This document shows positions 52,618 to 62,012 of a stretch of 64,000 nt of DNA, one piece after another. The position numbers and the translations under genes were made by a program. Positions within the stretch are counted from its first letter, which is position 1, and every line of letters starts with the position of its first letter. Source of the stretch: CAWFFV01 sp963814985 (GTDB taxonomy: Bacteria > Chloroflexota > Ktedonobacteria > Ktedonobacterales > Ktedonobacteraceae); assembly GCA_963814985.1 (NCBI GenBank), contig CAWFFV010000029.1, positions 310,001 through 374,000 on the forward strand, in the 5' to 3' direction. Below the pieces are notes generated by a model. That model was given only the letters and a program-made list of their open reading frames with translations. It searched no databases and was not told the DNA's origin.

Positions 52618-53593
52618 GATCGCTCAGAGGTGGAGGGAGTAGAGATGCAGGCTGAGGCGCCTGGGACGGCTGTGTTATGTCTGGCTGAGCCGCAGGTAAT
52701 TTTTGTAATGCGACTCTGGTCCAATTTTTTGCCGGCTGAGGTGTGACGGCCATCACTTGATAGAAGACAGCAGATGAGCCATCACCTGTTTGCGGCATAA
52801 TCAGTAAACCGTCCCCTGGTTTGAGACCCGTTGCAATACCGTCAAGGAACAGCGTATGATCAGGTTCTACGTTAGTTCCAGCATCTTGCTGGCTAACATT
52901 ACCATCAGCAGAGCCGTTTCCAGATGGCGGGTTATCTGCATTGCTCGTTCCAGAAGAAGGCAGTGTTGTTTGAGTAACGAGTTGTGGTGATGTTGCCAGT
53001 GAGGCCTGATCTCGTTTCTGCTGCTGGATTGCACGAGGTTTGATGGCATTCCATACTGCGCGTGCGTCGTCAATAGTCTCAATCGTTTCAAAGATTTGTG
53101 GCTGTTCACCCGGGTTAGGCAAACTTTGTACTTTGGTACCAGCAGGAATGCTTGTCTGCTCAGGTGCTCCGGCAGCGTCTTCGATACTAAATGCGAGATA
53201 GGTAGTAGCAGCAACGCCCGGGTGCAATTCGTATCCAATGCGGCGGGCAAGATAGGTCAGTGAAAATTGTTCCTGGGCAGTTCGCAGATAGGACTCGTTG
53301 GCGATACGCTCCTGGTAGAATGTTAACACATCGCAGACCATAGCCCAACAATCAAACAGAGCAATAGTGAAATCGCTGTCATCGCGTGTTTGCAAGCTCC
53401 GCAAGGCGGAACTATCCATGCCTGAGAGACGAGCGAGCATACTCTGTTTGAACTGTGTGTATGTGCCGACACGATAGGAGATTGCGCTCAGACCTGGACG
53501 ATTGCTTACCTCCATGGGTGTCTGAACGGTAATACCTTCGCCACAGCCACAATCATCAAGGCCGCGTAAAAGTGGATCAAGCGTTTTGTTCAT
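52586..53593 (-). CDS. Baseplate J-like protein (Pvc12-like), N-terminal part
   Basis: A 335-residue frame with the N-terminus of a J-like baseplate protein: 'DDSDFTIALFDCWAMVCDVLTFYQERIANESYLRTAQEQFSLTYLARRIGYELHPGVAATTYLAFS' and 'GTKVQSLPNPGEQPQIFET'. It ends 'LLPPPLSDLDHFIEQLPT', where full-length relatives continue. Together with the 50095-52617 part it gives a protein of about 1165 residues. Its start ATG 53593 overlaps the stop of the previous gene as ATGA. In contractile systems two J-like proteins form the baseplate wedges around the spike. Confidence 0.8.
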   Translation of the reverse strand: MNKTLDPLLRGLDDCGCGEGITVQTPMEVSNRPGLSAISYRVGTYTQFKQSMLARLSGMDSSALRSLQTRDDSDFTIALFDCWAMVCDVLTFYQERIANESYLRTAQEQFSLTYLARRIGYELHPGVAATTYLAFSIEDAAGAPEQTSIPAGTKVQSLPNPGEQPQIFETIETIDDARAVWNAIKPRAIQQQKRDQASLATSPQLVTQTTLPSSGTSNADNPPSGNGSADGNVSQQDAGTNVEPDHTLFLDGIATGLKPGDGLLIMPQTGDGSSAVFYQVMAVTPQPAKNWTRVALQKLPAAQPDITQPSQAPQPASLLPPPLSDLDHFIEQLPT

Positions 53594-56414
53594 CTGTTAT
53601 GCTCCAAATTGATCCGCAGGATACCATGATCGGGAAAATAAGGATCGTTGTCAATGCGTGCGATTTCCACACGTGCAAGGTTTAACATCCCATCTCTCAG
53701 TGCTTGTGGGTCAGGTCGGTTCTGGCGCTGAAAGGTTGTAAATTCAACACAGTCGACACCCTGTACAGCTAATGCAGCTGCGTACAACGGACTGATGTAG
53801 ACAGTCTGACCAAAGGTAAAGTTATCAGGATGGAAGAGACCAGGACGCCCATTGGGCAGCACACGATTACTGAAGATATTTAATAGAGCAGACTTAACAT
53901 CATTACGAAAGTAGCCGGGCTTTATCGTAACAGTCATCTCGATCTCTAATGAGACATAGACCGGGCCTTTGATTACCAGATCGTAACCTGCGAGGCGGAA
54001 GGGTTGCATATAGCCAAATAGATTACTCTGGAAATCCGCATCCACAGGTCTCCTTGCTGAACGCTCCACAGCGAGAAAAACGGTGGGTATGCCGCCGATC
54101 CAGCGTATCGTTGTCGTAGCCTGTCGCACTTCGGGGTGGCGTTGTGCTATCTCGACATAGTCACCGGGAGTAACGGCACGTTGCTGTACTTGTAGCTTAG
54201 CAGGTGCTTGCTGGCGTACCTCTTCGATACTCTCCGGGTCCAGTCCGCCCATGGCTGGTAAGGGATTGCTGATTCCCACAATATTGCGCTGGTTGCTCAC
54301 GATATGTGCAATACCTTCTGCTCCCATGTTGCCCGCTACTCCATTTCCAACGCGATAGCGAGCATAAAACGAACTACCTGGCGCTGGACGCAAGCCTTGC
54401 TGGCCGTCTCCGAAACGTAGAGATGTGGTGCCATCAGCGGACATCTCAGCTACAAATGCAGGTTCTAGTGGCGTACTATTCAAAAGGTCACGCCTGGGAT
54501 ACCAGCAAAGGGCGTTCCCATCTTGCTCATTATGCAGCGTAATGGCCGGCAAAAGTTGTGGATCTTGCAGGTCCCAGCGCATAACAGCGCTTGCCGAAGT
54601 GGATGTGTCATCTCTGACTGTAGGGAGCTGCATATGTCAATGGGCTATACTCCAGCCGTGGTTGGTAGCGTGGCGGCACGGGTACTGGTGCAACTTGCTG
54701 GCAATGGCTACTACCCTGTGCAGGGACGCGAAATTGTGTGACCTGTGGAACATCTTGAAATATTTGTTGGATGGAGCGTCCATGATCAGCTAAGACAATA
54801 TTGCCAAGTGCGATGCTGACATCCTCAATATACTGCTGCTGATGTCCAAAATCGGTCCTTGATGAGATGGTCAAAGGGAAGGGTAATGCATCTTCCACAT
54901 GCCATGTAATCTCGGTAACGGCTAGCGAGTAATCGATGGGGTCTGGCTTATCTTCATTTGTGGCGACAGGTGGTTCCCATATAACTACAACGACATCCTC
55001 TTCCAGATTCAGACCTCTGAGTCCCTGCGTAGGAAGCTCTCCGATATCATCGCCAGGTTTCTGCTTCTTCCTGCTCTTTGAACTGCCTTTACCGGGCTTT
55101 GCAGACGTTGCATTCTGCTGCATCTGCGATTTTCATAGGTGCTGGCTCTTACCAGATGCCTGAGTTTGCTCCATCGTGTGTTTGTGGTCTTCTGCTGATT
55201 GACAACCGTCGTTTCTTGTGGAGGGGTGTCATCAGTACTGGAACTTGCGAACCAGCTCCCAAGCGGATCAGTGGAGTAAGTCACATTTGTAAGCCGTACA
55301 GCGCAACGATGGGTTGTATCTGCATCATATGGGTTGCCAGTGCGTGGGCCAATAACCTCTTTGAAGATCAAGATTTGTCCTGGCTTCAGATGAGTGAGAT
55401 GCCCTTGTAACGTGGCACGTGTCGCCCCTTTGGGAAGACAGCATTCACGTGCTCCCCAGGTATAGAAGTGCAGCTCGTTATGCTCTTGATAGAGCGCATC
55501 AATATCGTCTATCGTCTCAAAAATCTCTGGCTGCGTTGCCTGCAGGGTCTCAACTTTGTCCGAGGAAAGGCATACATCCTGTCCTGGTATGAGTGTGAGC
55601 AGTTGAGTTTTTCTGGGTAATGGAGATGGATCGCTGGTTTCTTTCTTGACGATATCATCCTTGACCTGGATTTGTACCCAGACTCGTGCATTACAGCCAT
55701 CATGCATCAAATAGTCAATCAAGCGAGCATGGCGGCGCACAGAGGGACGCCGCCGTGCGGTACCCAGATATGCCTCAGTGGCTATCACATCCTGTTGATA
55801 ACTAAGATAGTCACCCACATAGGCTAGTAGCTCAACCAGCACAACACCAAGATCGGCGCGCTGCGCTCACTCCACTGTGGCATCAGTTGGGTCAAACGGT
55901 CGAGCATCATCAGACGAAAACTATTATAGTCTTTAGCAAGATAGTCAATTTCAGGGCTGAGGGAGTATGCAGGCACACAGGAGCTTTCCTGCTGACAGTC
56001 CAGATTATCATTCTCTCCTGCATGAAAAAAGAAATCCACTGCCGACATAAGTATGTCTATCCCATTCAGTGGACGTATTTTCCCAGTATGATCATATTCG
56101 ACCAGACGTAAAGTATAGAGTGAAGAGTCACCCGTTTTGTCCAGCAAGATAGTGAGCATGTGAGCTTTATCATCCTGACCGACCTCTACCGCAACGACAG
56201 CCACCTGACGAATGCGCTCTCCCCCTTCTATCAGGATATGCTGTGGAGCAATCTCCCTCTGGAAAGGCTTGACGAAAGAGACGACCAGTACATCCTGACT
56301 CCGGCCTTGAAAAGGCTCTGGGTTACGTCGGACATCTAAAAAGTCGATACCATTGAGCGTTGGATGAGCACGCACAGCCTCGCGCCGTCGTTCTTCACAG
56401 CAGAAATAATGCAT
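53590..56414 (-). CDS. Baseplate J-like protein (Pvc11-like), broken by three frameshifts
   Basis: One gene of about 940 codons read in four overlapping frames: 55824-56414, 55009-55842, 54608-55123 and 53590-54633. Joined, it has 'HPTLNGIDFLDV', 'SPEIDYLAKDYNSFRLMMLDRL', 'LVELLAYVGDYLSYQQDVIATEAYLGTARRRPSVRRHARLIDYLMHDG' (J-like helix-rich start), 'SPLTYAAPY', 'LRFGDGQQGLRPAPGSSFYARYRVGNGVAGNMGAEGI', 'TPGDYVEIAQRHPEVRQA' and 'YISPLYAAALAVQGVDCVEF'. This is the usual order of a 'putative baseplate assembly protein'. Breaks lie near 55860, 55100 and 54630. Every part is well conserved, so sequence error is likely. Starts with TAATG overlap after the gp25 gene. Confidence 0.85.
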
Positions 56415-56773
56415 TAGAGTCCTCCGCGCATAAACTGGACTACTTGCCGTTGCTGTGTGCTCCGAACGGTGTACTGTACTGAGACGCTCAGTGTCCCGTC
56501 ATTCTGCTGTACATTTACTGCTTCAACCTGGATCAACTCACCGAGCCATTGTTGAAGCGAGCCTTGTACAGTAAACTGAGCTGCTGCCGCTAGCGAATCA
56601 TTATTGGGTGCAAAGATGAGTTGCAGCAGACCACAACCAAAGGTTGGGCGATTGACGCGCTCTCCGGGTGAAGTGAACAGGACTTGTTCGATCATATCGC
56701 GAAGATGGTCTTCGTCGGAAGTCTGGGCGGTAAGTCCAAGTGCGTTCAAGTGATATGGATAATCGATCTGCAT
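56414..56773 (-). CDS. gp25/GPW-family baseplate wedge protein
   Basis: A 119-residue protein of the T4 gp25/P2 gpW/TssE family. The family core is visible: 'DHLRDMIEQVLFTSPGERVNRPTFGCGLLQLIFAPNNDSL' (the NR-x-FGCGL stretch is the signature) and 'WLGELIQVEAVNVQQNDGTLSVSVQYTV'. gp25-like proteins form the inner baseplate core that starts sheath assembly. The start overlaps the stop of the previous gene (TAATG), and its own stop overlaps the next start in the same way. Confidence 0.92.
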   Translation of the reverse strand: MQIDYPYHLNALGLTAQTSDEDHLRDMIEQVLFTSPGERVNRPTFGCGLLQLIFAPNNDSLAAAAQFTVQGSLQQWLGELIQVEAVNVQQNDGTLSVSVQYTVRSTQQRQVVQFMRGGL

Positions 56774-57096
56774 TACATCCCCTTCACACGCACTTGTGTG
56801 TCGACAACGATTAATGGAGTGCCAGTGGGAGTACAGAGTGCCTGACTATCTTGTAGCAACACTGGCATACCATTTGATCGAACACGTATCGCACCTATGA
56901 TCCATTGAGCACTTATACAAGGTCCGTTGCTCACTGGTGGTGGAGGAAATGTACAACCTGCTACACTGTAGGGAGTTGTCTGTACCACAGTTGGCAGACC
57001 ACCGACAAGTACTCTCTCATTAGTGACCATGGGGAGCGCCTGACCCTCATGTGCACAGGTAACGGTCGCACCGAGATGGAGCAAGAATCCTGGCAT
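56773..57096 (-). CDS. PAAR-like spike-tip protein
   Basis: A 107-residue protein beginning 'MPGFLLHLGATVTCAHEGQA' with 'VAGCTFPPPPVSNGPCISAQWIIGAIRV' and 'ALCTPTGTPLIVV'. The short beta-repeats, regular Gly/Pro turns and conserved Cys/His are typical of PAAR-like tips found directly after the gpV gene in eCIS loci (Pvc10-like). It would cap the spike and could carry or pierce. Assignment rests on position and pattern. Confidence 0.75.
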   Translation of the reverse strand: MPGFLLHLGATVTCAHEGQALPMVTNERVLVGGLPTVVQTTPYSVAGCTFPPPPVSNGPCISAQWIIGAIRVRSNGMPVLLQDSQALCTPTGTPLIVVDTQVRVKGM

Positions 57097-57614
57097 TAGA
57101 TCACCTCCAATGCGTCATCATTGATGGAGACTTGGGGACCTGTGAGCTTGATTGTGGCACCCTGGCCATTATTGATCTCTATGCCAAGAGCGTTGAGCGT
57201 AATTTTCTGACCTTCAGCAGTTTGTAGTATGATTCCTCCAATGCCGGGAGTGTCATCAAGGATGATGCTATGACCCGCACCCGTCTTAAGCACAACTTTC
57301 TTATAGGGTGGAGCGATTGTCTCTGAGGGGAGCTCTGTAGCGCTCCCCCACCAGCAACCAGTCCAGATGGGGTAGTCCAGATCACCGTGCTCGAACTCAA
57401 TCCATACCCCTGATCCGGCACTCGGCAGGCTAAACATACCCATGCCATTACCGGCAAAAGGCACACAGGGTAGTGCCCATCCACTCTCATCATCGCCCAT
57501 TGCATCCGGGACCATTGCTCGTATCCTTCCCATCATTAAAGGATCATCGATGCTGGTCACAATCCCGCGAAATTTGCCATAGCGACATTTATCATCGCAA
57601 GCGTCGTTGTTCAT
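57096..57614 (-). CDS. gpV/VgrG-like baseplate spike protein
   Basis: A 172-residue protein with the gpV OB-fold ('YGKFRGIVTSIDDPLMMGRIRAMVPDAMGDDESGWALPCVPFAG', 'GSGVWIEFEHGDLDYPIWTGCWWG') and a short repetitive beta-prism ('GHSIILDDTPGIGGIILQTAEGQKITLNALGIEINNG'). It forms the central spike together with the gpD-like protein encoded just upstream; the two start/stop codons overlap (ATGA). In Afp/PVC one protein (Pvc8) combines these functions, whereas here they are separate genes. Confidence 0.93.
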   Translation of the reverse strand: MNNDACDDKCRYGKFRGIVTSIDDPLMMGRIRAMVPDAMGDDESGWALPCVPFAGNGMGMFSLPSAGSGVWIEFEHGDLDYPIWTGCWWGSATELPSETIAPPYKKVVLKTGAGHSIILDDTPGIGGIILQTAEGQKITLNALGIEINNGQGATIKLTGPQVSINDDALEVI

Positions 57615-58729
57615 GGTCGTACGACTGGTAATAGCGAACCAGTTCCCTCTCTATTCAATTGAAAATGTTGCAGATAACTGCTCCGGTCAATAACATGCGT
57701 CACGCGGCTCACATAATAGGTGCCATCGTAGGATGTCCCAACGCCACGCACACCCACGAGTTTACGTGCGCGTAGCACATGACCATAACGTACCGTCTCT
57801 AGTGTCCCTTTTGCGCTAACCGCTTGAGGAGCGTTTGTTGTTGTGGCAAGACCTGTCAGTGCGGATTGTACGGCGTCCTGGTTAGCTGTTCCACATAGCA
57901 ACACCGTACGCAACGCCGGAGTTTCTGACGTCACGAGCGGGGGAATGCGTAATGACGGTAGTGATGGAATAGGGATAGTTAACTTAGTAATAGGCTCGAT
58001 AAACGCCCCTTGCGCTTTGACAGGAGCAAGCGCATCCTGCTCAAAATGCTCGATAATGGCGTTGGTCGATGGTCCCATATTCATCGACAGCGCCGGTTGT
58101 GGTATACCCAGGCGGTTCTCAGGCCCCCAGTAGGCTGTGTTGGCACCAAAGGTAAGCGGCTCGATGTAGAACACAAAACCATTGCGTTTGGCCATACGCT
58201 GGACAAACTTGAGATCGGTCTCATGCTGGTGTGGAATACGTTGCACCATCAATGGTATATCAGTTGTTGGTGTCACCTGCGGAATTAGCCCATATTTTGC
58301 ATACCTGGCGATTAATTGCATTACAATAATAGAGTCCATCTGATTTTCATATTTGTTATTCTTCTCTTCGAGATCAAGCATCACACTAATATCTCTGCCC
58401 TTTACAATCAGCGTAGACATACCTGGATCATTGCTAGGTACTAGTCGATGGTGCATAATGACACCATCGATCAGCACTTGTGGTACGGCTCCGATGAGTA
58501 CCCCAAGGATTACTCGCGTTGAAGGGGCAAGTAGCCCTCCTTGCAAAAGTCCATAATCTCTCTGCTTTTCCTTGCCAAGAGTAAAGGTCATCTTAAAACC
58601 ATCACCCACCTCAGCACTATTTGTCACTTCGACTGCGGTCAGTGCTGTGCTTACCTCGTAGGGTGCTGGAGTTGGGATGGTCTTGCCGATCAGCAAGATG
58701 AGACGGATACCAAGCAAGCCTGTTAACAT
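57611..58729 (-). CDS. Phage late-control gene D-like protein (spike hub)
   Basis: A 372-residue gpD/VgrG-N-like hub protein. Evidence is 'VEVTNSAEVGDGFKMTFTLGK', 'VLIDGVIMHHRLVPSNDPGMSTLIVKGRDISVMLDLEEKN', 'RIPHQHETDLKFVQRMAKRNGFVFYIEP' (the 'ETDxxFLxRLAxRxGFxFY' pattern) and 'YYVSRVTHVIDRSSYLQHFQLNREG'. It forms the hub that holds the gpV spike under the tube. It follows the LysM gene by 9 bp. Confidence 0.92.
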   Translation of the reverse strand: MLTGLLGIRLILLIGKTIPTPAPYEVSTALTAVEVTNSAEVGDGFKMTFTLGKEKQRDYGLLQGGLLAPSTRVILGVLIGAVPQVLIDGVIMHHRLVPSNDPGMSTLIVKGRDISVMLDLEEKNNKYENQMDSIIVMQLIARYAKYGLIPQVTPTTDIPLMVQRIPHQHETDLKFVQRMAKRNGFVFYIEPLTFGANTAYWGPENRLGIPQPALSMNMGPSTNAIIEHFEQDALAPVKAQGAFIEPITKLTIPIPSLPSLRIPPLVTSETPALRTVLLCGTANQDAVQSALTGLATTTNAPQAVSAKGTLETVRYGHVLRARKLVGVRGVGTSYDGTYYVSRVTHVIDRSSYLQHFQLNREGTGSLLPVVRP

Positions 58730-58738
58730 AGCTTCCTC

Positions 58739-59041
58739 TTACATATTTGGCAAAGTAATTTTAATCGTCTGTGCATACTCGTCAGTCAGTTCATTGGGTG
58801 AGAGCACATTATTGGCATCACATATCTGCCAGAATTGCGTTGGATCACCCAAATAACGTGCCGCGATAGTGTCGAGTCGGTCACCCTGTGTCACCGCATA
58901 TTCGGCAATCGTTGTCATACCATCTGTGGGCGGTATAATACGACGCTGCACATAACGGATCGCGCGTACCATGCCATCAGCATCCGTCACCTGTAGCGTA
59001 GAAACACCAAGAGTATAGTAGCGGCTGGTTGCATCAAACAT
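58739..59041 (-). CDS. LysM-domain tail protein (gpX-like)
   Basis: A 100-residue protein whose C-terminal half is a LysM module ('YAVTQGDRLDTIAARYLGDPTQFWQICDANNVLSPNELT'). The N-terminal half is 'YYTLGVSTLQVTDADGMVRAIRYVQRR'. Such proteins are standard between the tube adaptor and the hub in eCIS and phage tails and help to build the inner baseplate. It follows the CIS-tube gene by 3 bp. Confidence 0.9.
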   Translation of the reverse strand: MFDATSRYYTLGVSTLQVTDADGMVRAIRYVQRRIIPPTDGMTTIAEYAVTQGDRLDTIAARYLGDPTQFWQICDANNVLSPNELTDEYAQTIKITLPNM

Positions 59042-59044
59042 AAG

Positions 59045-59710
59045 CTAACCCCCAATATTGACCACATGTGAGAACGAGGAAGCCACACTGCTGACCCCAT
59101 TGATCGTCCCCAGAGCTTCTTTAGCAACCTGGTGTGCCATAAACAGTGCTCCGCCAACACTTGTCAGTCCCAGGTCCTGATAGGTAAGCACCTGTAAATC
59201 AAGGTTCACTCTGGCGCGCAGAGGATTTAAGCCAGGATCAAACGCCTCTTCCGTGATGCTGAAACTGGTCAAGCGTACAGGCAAGACCCGGTTTGGTCCC
59301 CAGACAAAAAGGACAAGAGGGGCCTCCGGTGGAACGATCTCAATCACACCTATCGCAGCCAGTACCTCATTAGCAATCATCGTAGCGGATGGCGGATAGA
59401 GAAGTAGCTCTAATGAAGCCAGGGCAGGATAAATACCGAGGCTGGTGGCTATAACATCACCCTGTGCTAACTGGTCAGTAGCATCAATCTCCACTTGCAG
59501 AGAAATATTCTCCCGCGGCGGCCCCTTGAGACGCAGGACTTCATGCTGATCAACGTAGCCATAGCCACTGGATGCAGCCTGTGCGCTAAGAGTACGTGTC
59601 AGAGTTTCCGGGTTGTATTGGAATATAATAATGCTTGCCAATGGCTTTAGCGGGTCAACTCCGACAATCGCACCTTTGAGCAGTTTTGGTGAACCTGGGA
59701 AAGTGGTCAT
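59045..59710 (-). CDS. CIS-tube-domain adaptor (Pvc7-like)
   Basis: A 221-residue protein with the contractile-injection-system tube N-terminal pattern: 'SIIIFQYNPETLTRTLSAQAA', 'LRLKGPPRENISLQVEIDATD' and 'PLVLFVWGPNRVLPVRLTSFSITEEAFDPGLNPLRARVNLDLQVLT'. Pvc7/Cis7-like proteins connect the tube to the hub; many carry a LysM domain, which here is a separate downstream gene. Confidence 0.9.
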   Translation of the reverse strand: MTTFPGSPKLLKGAIVGVDPLKPLASIIIFQYNPETLTRTLSAQAASSGYGYVDQHEVLRLKGPPRENISLQVEIDATDQLAQGDVIATSLGIYPALASLELLLYPPSATMIANEVLAAIGVIEIVPPEAPLVLFVWGPNRVLPVRLTSFSITEEAFDPGLNPLRARVNLDLQVLTYQDLGLTSVGGALFMAHQVAKEALGTINGVSSVASSFSHVVNIGG

Positions 59711-59715
59711 CAGCC

Positions 59716-60024
59716 TTATCCTTTACGCACTGAGCTTGTAGTTACACTTTTAACTGTTTCTCCTGTTCCCTTCATACCTCCGTAGACCGCCTGCGCCACC
59801 TGCGCACCAATGGTAGCCGCTTGTGTTCCCTGCTTTACATTGAAGGCCCCAGCATCCAAACGTGCCACTTTACTACCACTATCCAGCGATGGTGGTATCC
59901 CCTGCTCACTTAGCAGGCGTACCAATTCTTGCTGTACTGCCTCACCGATCAGATAGCGATCTTTGGGAGAGAAGCCATGCAAGACCAGTTCTTCGATGTG
60001 CAGGTTGATGTTTTGTGAGGTCAT
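59716..60024 (-). CDS. Small conserved injection-system protein
   Basis: A 102-residue protein: 'NINLHIEELVLHGFSPKDRYLIGEAVQQELVRLLSEQG' followed by 'LDAGAF' and 'GAQVAQAVYGGMKG'. Proteins with this pattern commonly sit next to the AAA+ gene in such loci (from memory), but have no assigned function. ATG 60024 overlaps the AAA+ stop as ATGA, so the longer frame up to 60075 is not used. Confidence 0.75.
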   Translation of the reverse strand: MTSQNINLHIEELVLHGFSPKDRYLIGEAVQQELVRLLSEQGIPPSLDSGSKVARLDAGAFNVKQGTQAATIGAQVAQAVYGGMKGTGETVKSVTTSSVRKG

Positions 60025-62012
60025 ATCCAGCCTCCTACTTCTGCATCCGTCAGGGATTTTTCTAATTTGGCGCATTCGCTACGAGCGGCACGTAAGAGAT
60101 GTGTCATACGTACAGGTTCTCCTTTATCGGCGGCTAAAAAGGCGGCGTTCAAAGCAATGTTGCGAATGTTTCCTCCCGCGACATTGAGTCGTGCTAGCTT
60201 GACGGCATCCAGTCCATCAGTTGGCGTATTGGTTGGGAAGATACAGCGCCAGATTTCAGCACGCTGTGCGGCGTCTGGAAAAGGGAACTGGACAACGAAA
60301 CGAATACGGCGTAGAAAGGCGACATCCAATGCACTTTTCATGTTGGTGGTCAGAATCGCCAGTCCTCGATACGCTTCCATGCGCTGAAGCAGATAACTGA
60401 CCTCAATGTTGGCGTAGCGGTCATGGCTATCCTTAATCTCGCTGCGTTTACCAAAGAGGGCATCGGCTTCGTCAAAGAGCAGGATCGTGCCACCGTCTTC
60501 CGCCGCATCGAAGATACGACGCAGGTTTTTCTCTGTCTCGCCGATATATTTACTGACCATCTGGCTTAGATCGATGTGATGCAGATCTAAACGTAGTTCG
60601 TTGGCAATGACCTCTGCTGCCATTGTTTTGCCTGTGCCGCTGGCTCCAGAGAAGAGTGCACTGATACCCATACCCCGCGCACTACGTGAGGCAAATCCCC
60701 ATGTCTCATACACCGTGCTGCGTTGTCTGACATGCATGGCAATGTCATGGAGAGCCTGACGTTGTTGCTCCGGCAAGACCAGATTATCCCAGGTAGCCAC
60801 AGGCTCAATGCGCTGTGCCAGATCATCAAGGCGGGGACGTGCCTGTATGCGACATGCATCCCATAAGGCATTCCTCAATTCCTCAGTGTTCGTTGCGTCA
60901 GAAAGCTCGGTTCCCACTATCTGCGTACTGACAACTTGAATGGTTGTCGCACTGAGACTAAACTGTGAAACGATGGAACCTATGTGCCCATTCAATATCT
61001 GGGCAACTGGCCCTAATGCGTTCTGCCAGGCGCTACGCTGCTCGTTTGCTGGTGGCTTGCGTACCTCAAAGGGGATAACCGGGCGTCGCTGTGTGTGCCA
61101 TCGCTCATGGCTGCTGAGAATGAGCGCACCTTGCATCCGCTCAAGCACTCGTTGCAGGATGCTGATGTGAGTTTCATCATTGATGTTCAGATCGTCGCAA
61201 TCGAGAAAAAGAGCACTAGTGTTCAGGGCTGCTTCGCGTTCCCATCGTCGGATGAGCGTATCGAGTTCATGTGCTGCGCGTGGAATGGCATAACCTGAGA
61301 GCGTTCTCAGCTTCAGTCCTGCTATATCACAAGCCGTTGCTGCAATAGCCCGTTTGCTTGCCACTTCATGGCCGTATAACTGTATGGCAGGCAGTTCTAC
61401 TGTACCAGTTGCCTGTGACCAGATGGCAACCAGACGCTCTGCCAGCGCGTAGTGTGAAGGGACAATGTCACCTGCCGTGCGTACAGGTTCAATCACTCCG
61501 ACCAGCCGTTCATCCATATATGGCATCCCGACCAGATAGTGCAAAATACTCTCGTCAATACGCAATGGACTATTGGTCAGTCCATTGCCTGACCCAATCT
61601 CGACCAGTTGCCAATAGCGTAATGGTGCATTGGGGGTGAGGGCACTCCAATGGGGAGTATTGAGCGTTGCCAGTGCGAGACTAAATGTAGGATAAGAGCG
61701 TGTATCATTTCCTTGTACAGAGGCACATAAGGAAGCAAAAGTGGAGTCGAGTTCGATACCTGTGCACAAAAGCACAATGTCACGTTCAAACGGAGAGAGA
61801 CCAAATGTGGCGCAGAGAGTTTCCAGTGCTGGAGGAGAAGAGATCCTGGTCTGATCGGGTGTCTCCGTAGATGCAGTGGATGGGAATTCCTCCTGGGGAG
61901 TACTATCTGTGGTTGTGCAATGTTGCTCCAACGCATGGCGCACATCATCTAACGCTGCCGAGAGGTAGCGTTGATTTGTCTCGTACCAGTTGTTGGATGC
62001 CATTGTCCTCAT
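60021..62012 (-). CDS. AAA+ ATPase of the injection system (Pvc15-like)
   Basis: A 663-residue cytoplasmic ATPase. The N-terminal half (winged-helix-like 'LCATFGLSPFERDIVLLCTGIEL') is typical of Pvc15. The AAA+ core has Walker A 'FSGASGTGKTMAAEVIANEL' (about residue 450), Walker B 'GTILLFDEADALFGKRSEIKDSHDRYANIEV' and sensor/arginine-finger region 'LAILTTNMKSALDVAFLRRIRFVVQFPFPD'. Afp15/Pvc15 is required for assembly or loading in known eCIS. It starts by ATGA overlap with the rebuilt end of the DUF4255 gene. Confidence 0.95.
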   Translation of the reverse strand: MRTMASNNWYETNQRYLSAALDDVRHALEQHCTTTDSTPQEEFPSTASTETPDQTRISSPPALETLCATFGLSPFERDIVLLCTGIELDSTFASLCASVQGNDTRSYPTFSLALATLNTPHWSALTPNAPLRYWQLVEIGSGNGLTNSPLRIDESILHYLVGMPYMDERLVGVIEPVRTAGDIVPSHYALAERLVAIWSQATGTVELPAIQLYGHEVASKRAIAATACDIAGLKLRTLSGYAIPRAAHELDTLIRRWEREAALNTSALFLDCDDLNINDETHISILQRVLERMQGALILSSHERWHTQRRPVIPFEVRKPPANEQRSAWQNALGPVAQILNGHIGSIVSQFSLSATTIQVVSTQIVGTELSDATNTEELRNALWDACRIQARPRLDDLAQRIEPVATWDNLVLPEQQRQALHDIAMHVRQRSTVYETWGFASRSARGMGISALFSGASGTGKTMAAEVIANELRLDLHHIDLSQMVSKYIGETEKNLRRIFDAAEDGGTILLFDEADALFGKRSEIKDSHDRYANIEVSYLLQRMEAYRGLAILTTNMKSALDVAFLRRIRFVVQFPFPDAAQRAEIWRCIFPTNTPTDGLDAVKLARLNVAGGNIRNIALNAAFLAADKGEPVRMTHLLRAARSECAKLEKSLTDAEVGGWI

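Noticed and set aside
52580..52620. TTG at 52617 as a true start of a separate baseplate gene
   Set aside because: All other junctions are ATGA/TAATG, the overlap is 32 bases, and the protein pieces fit together as one; a frameshift is more likely.
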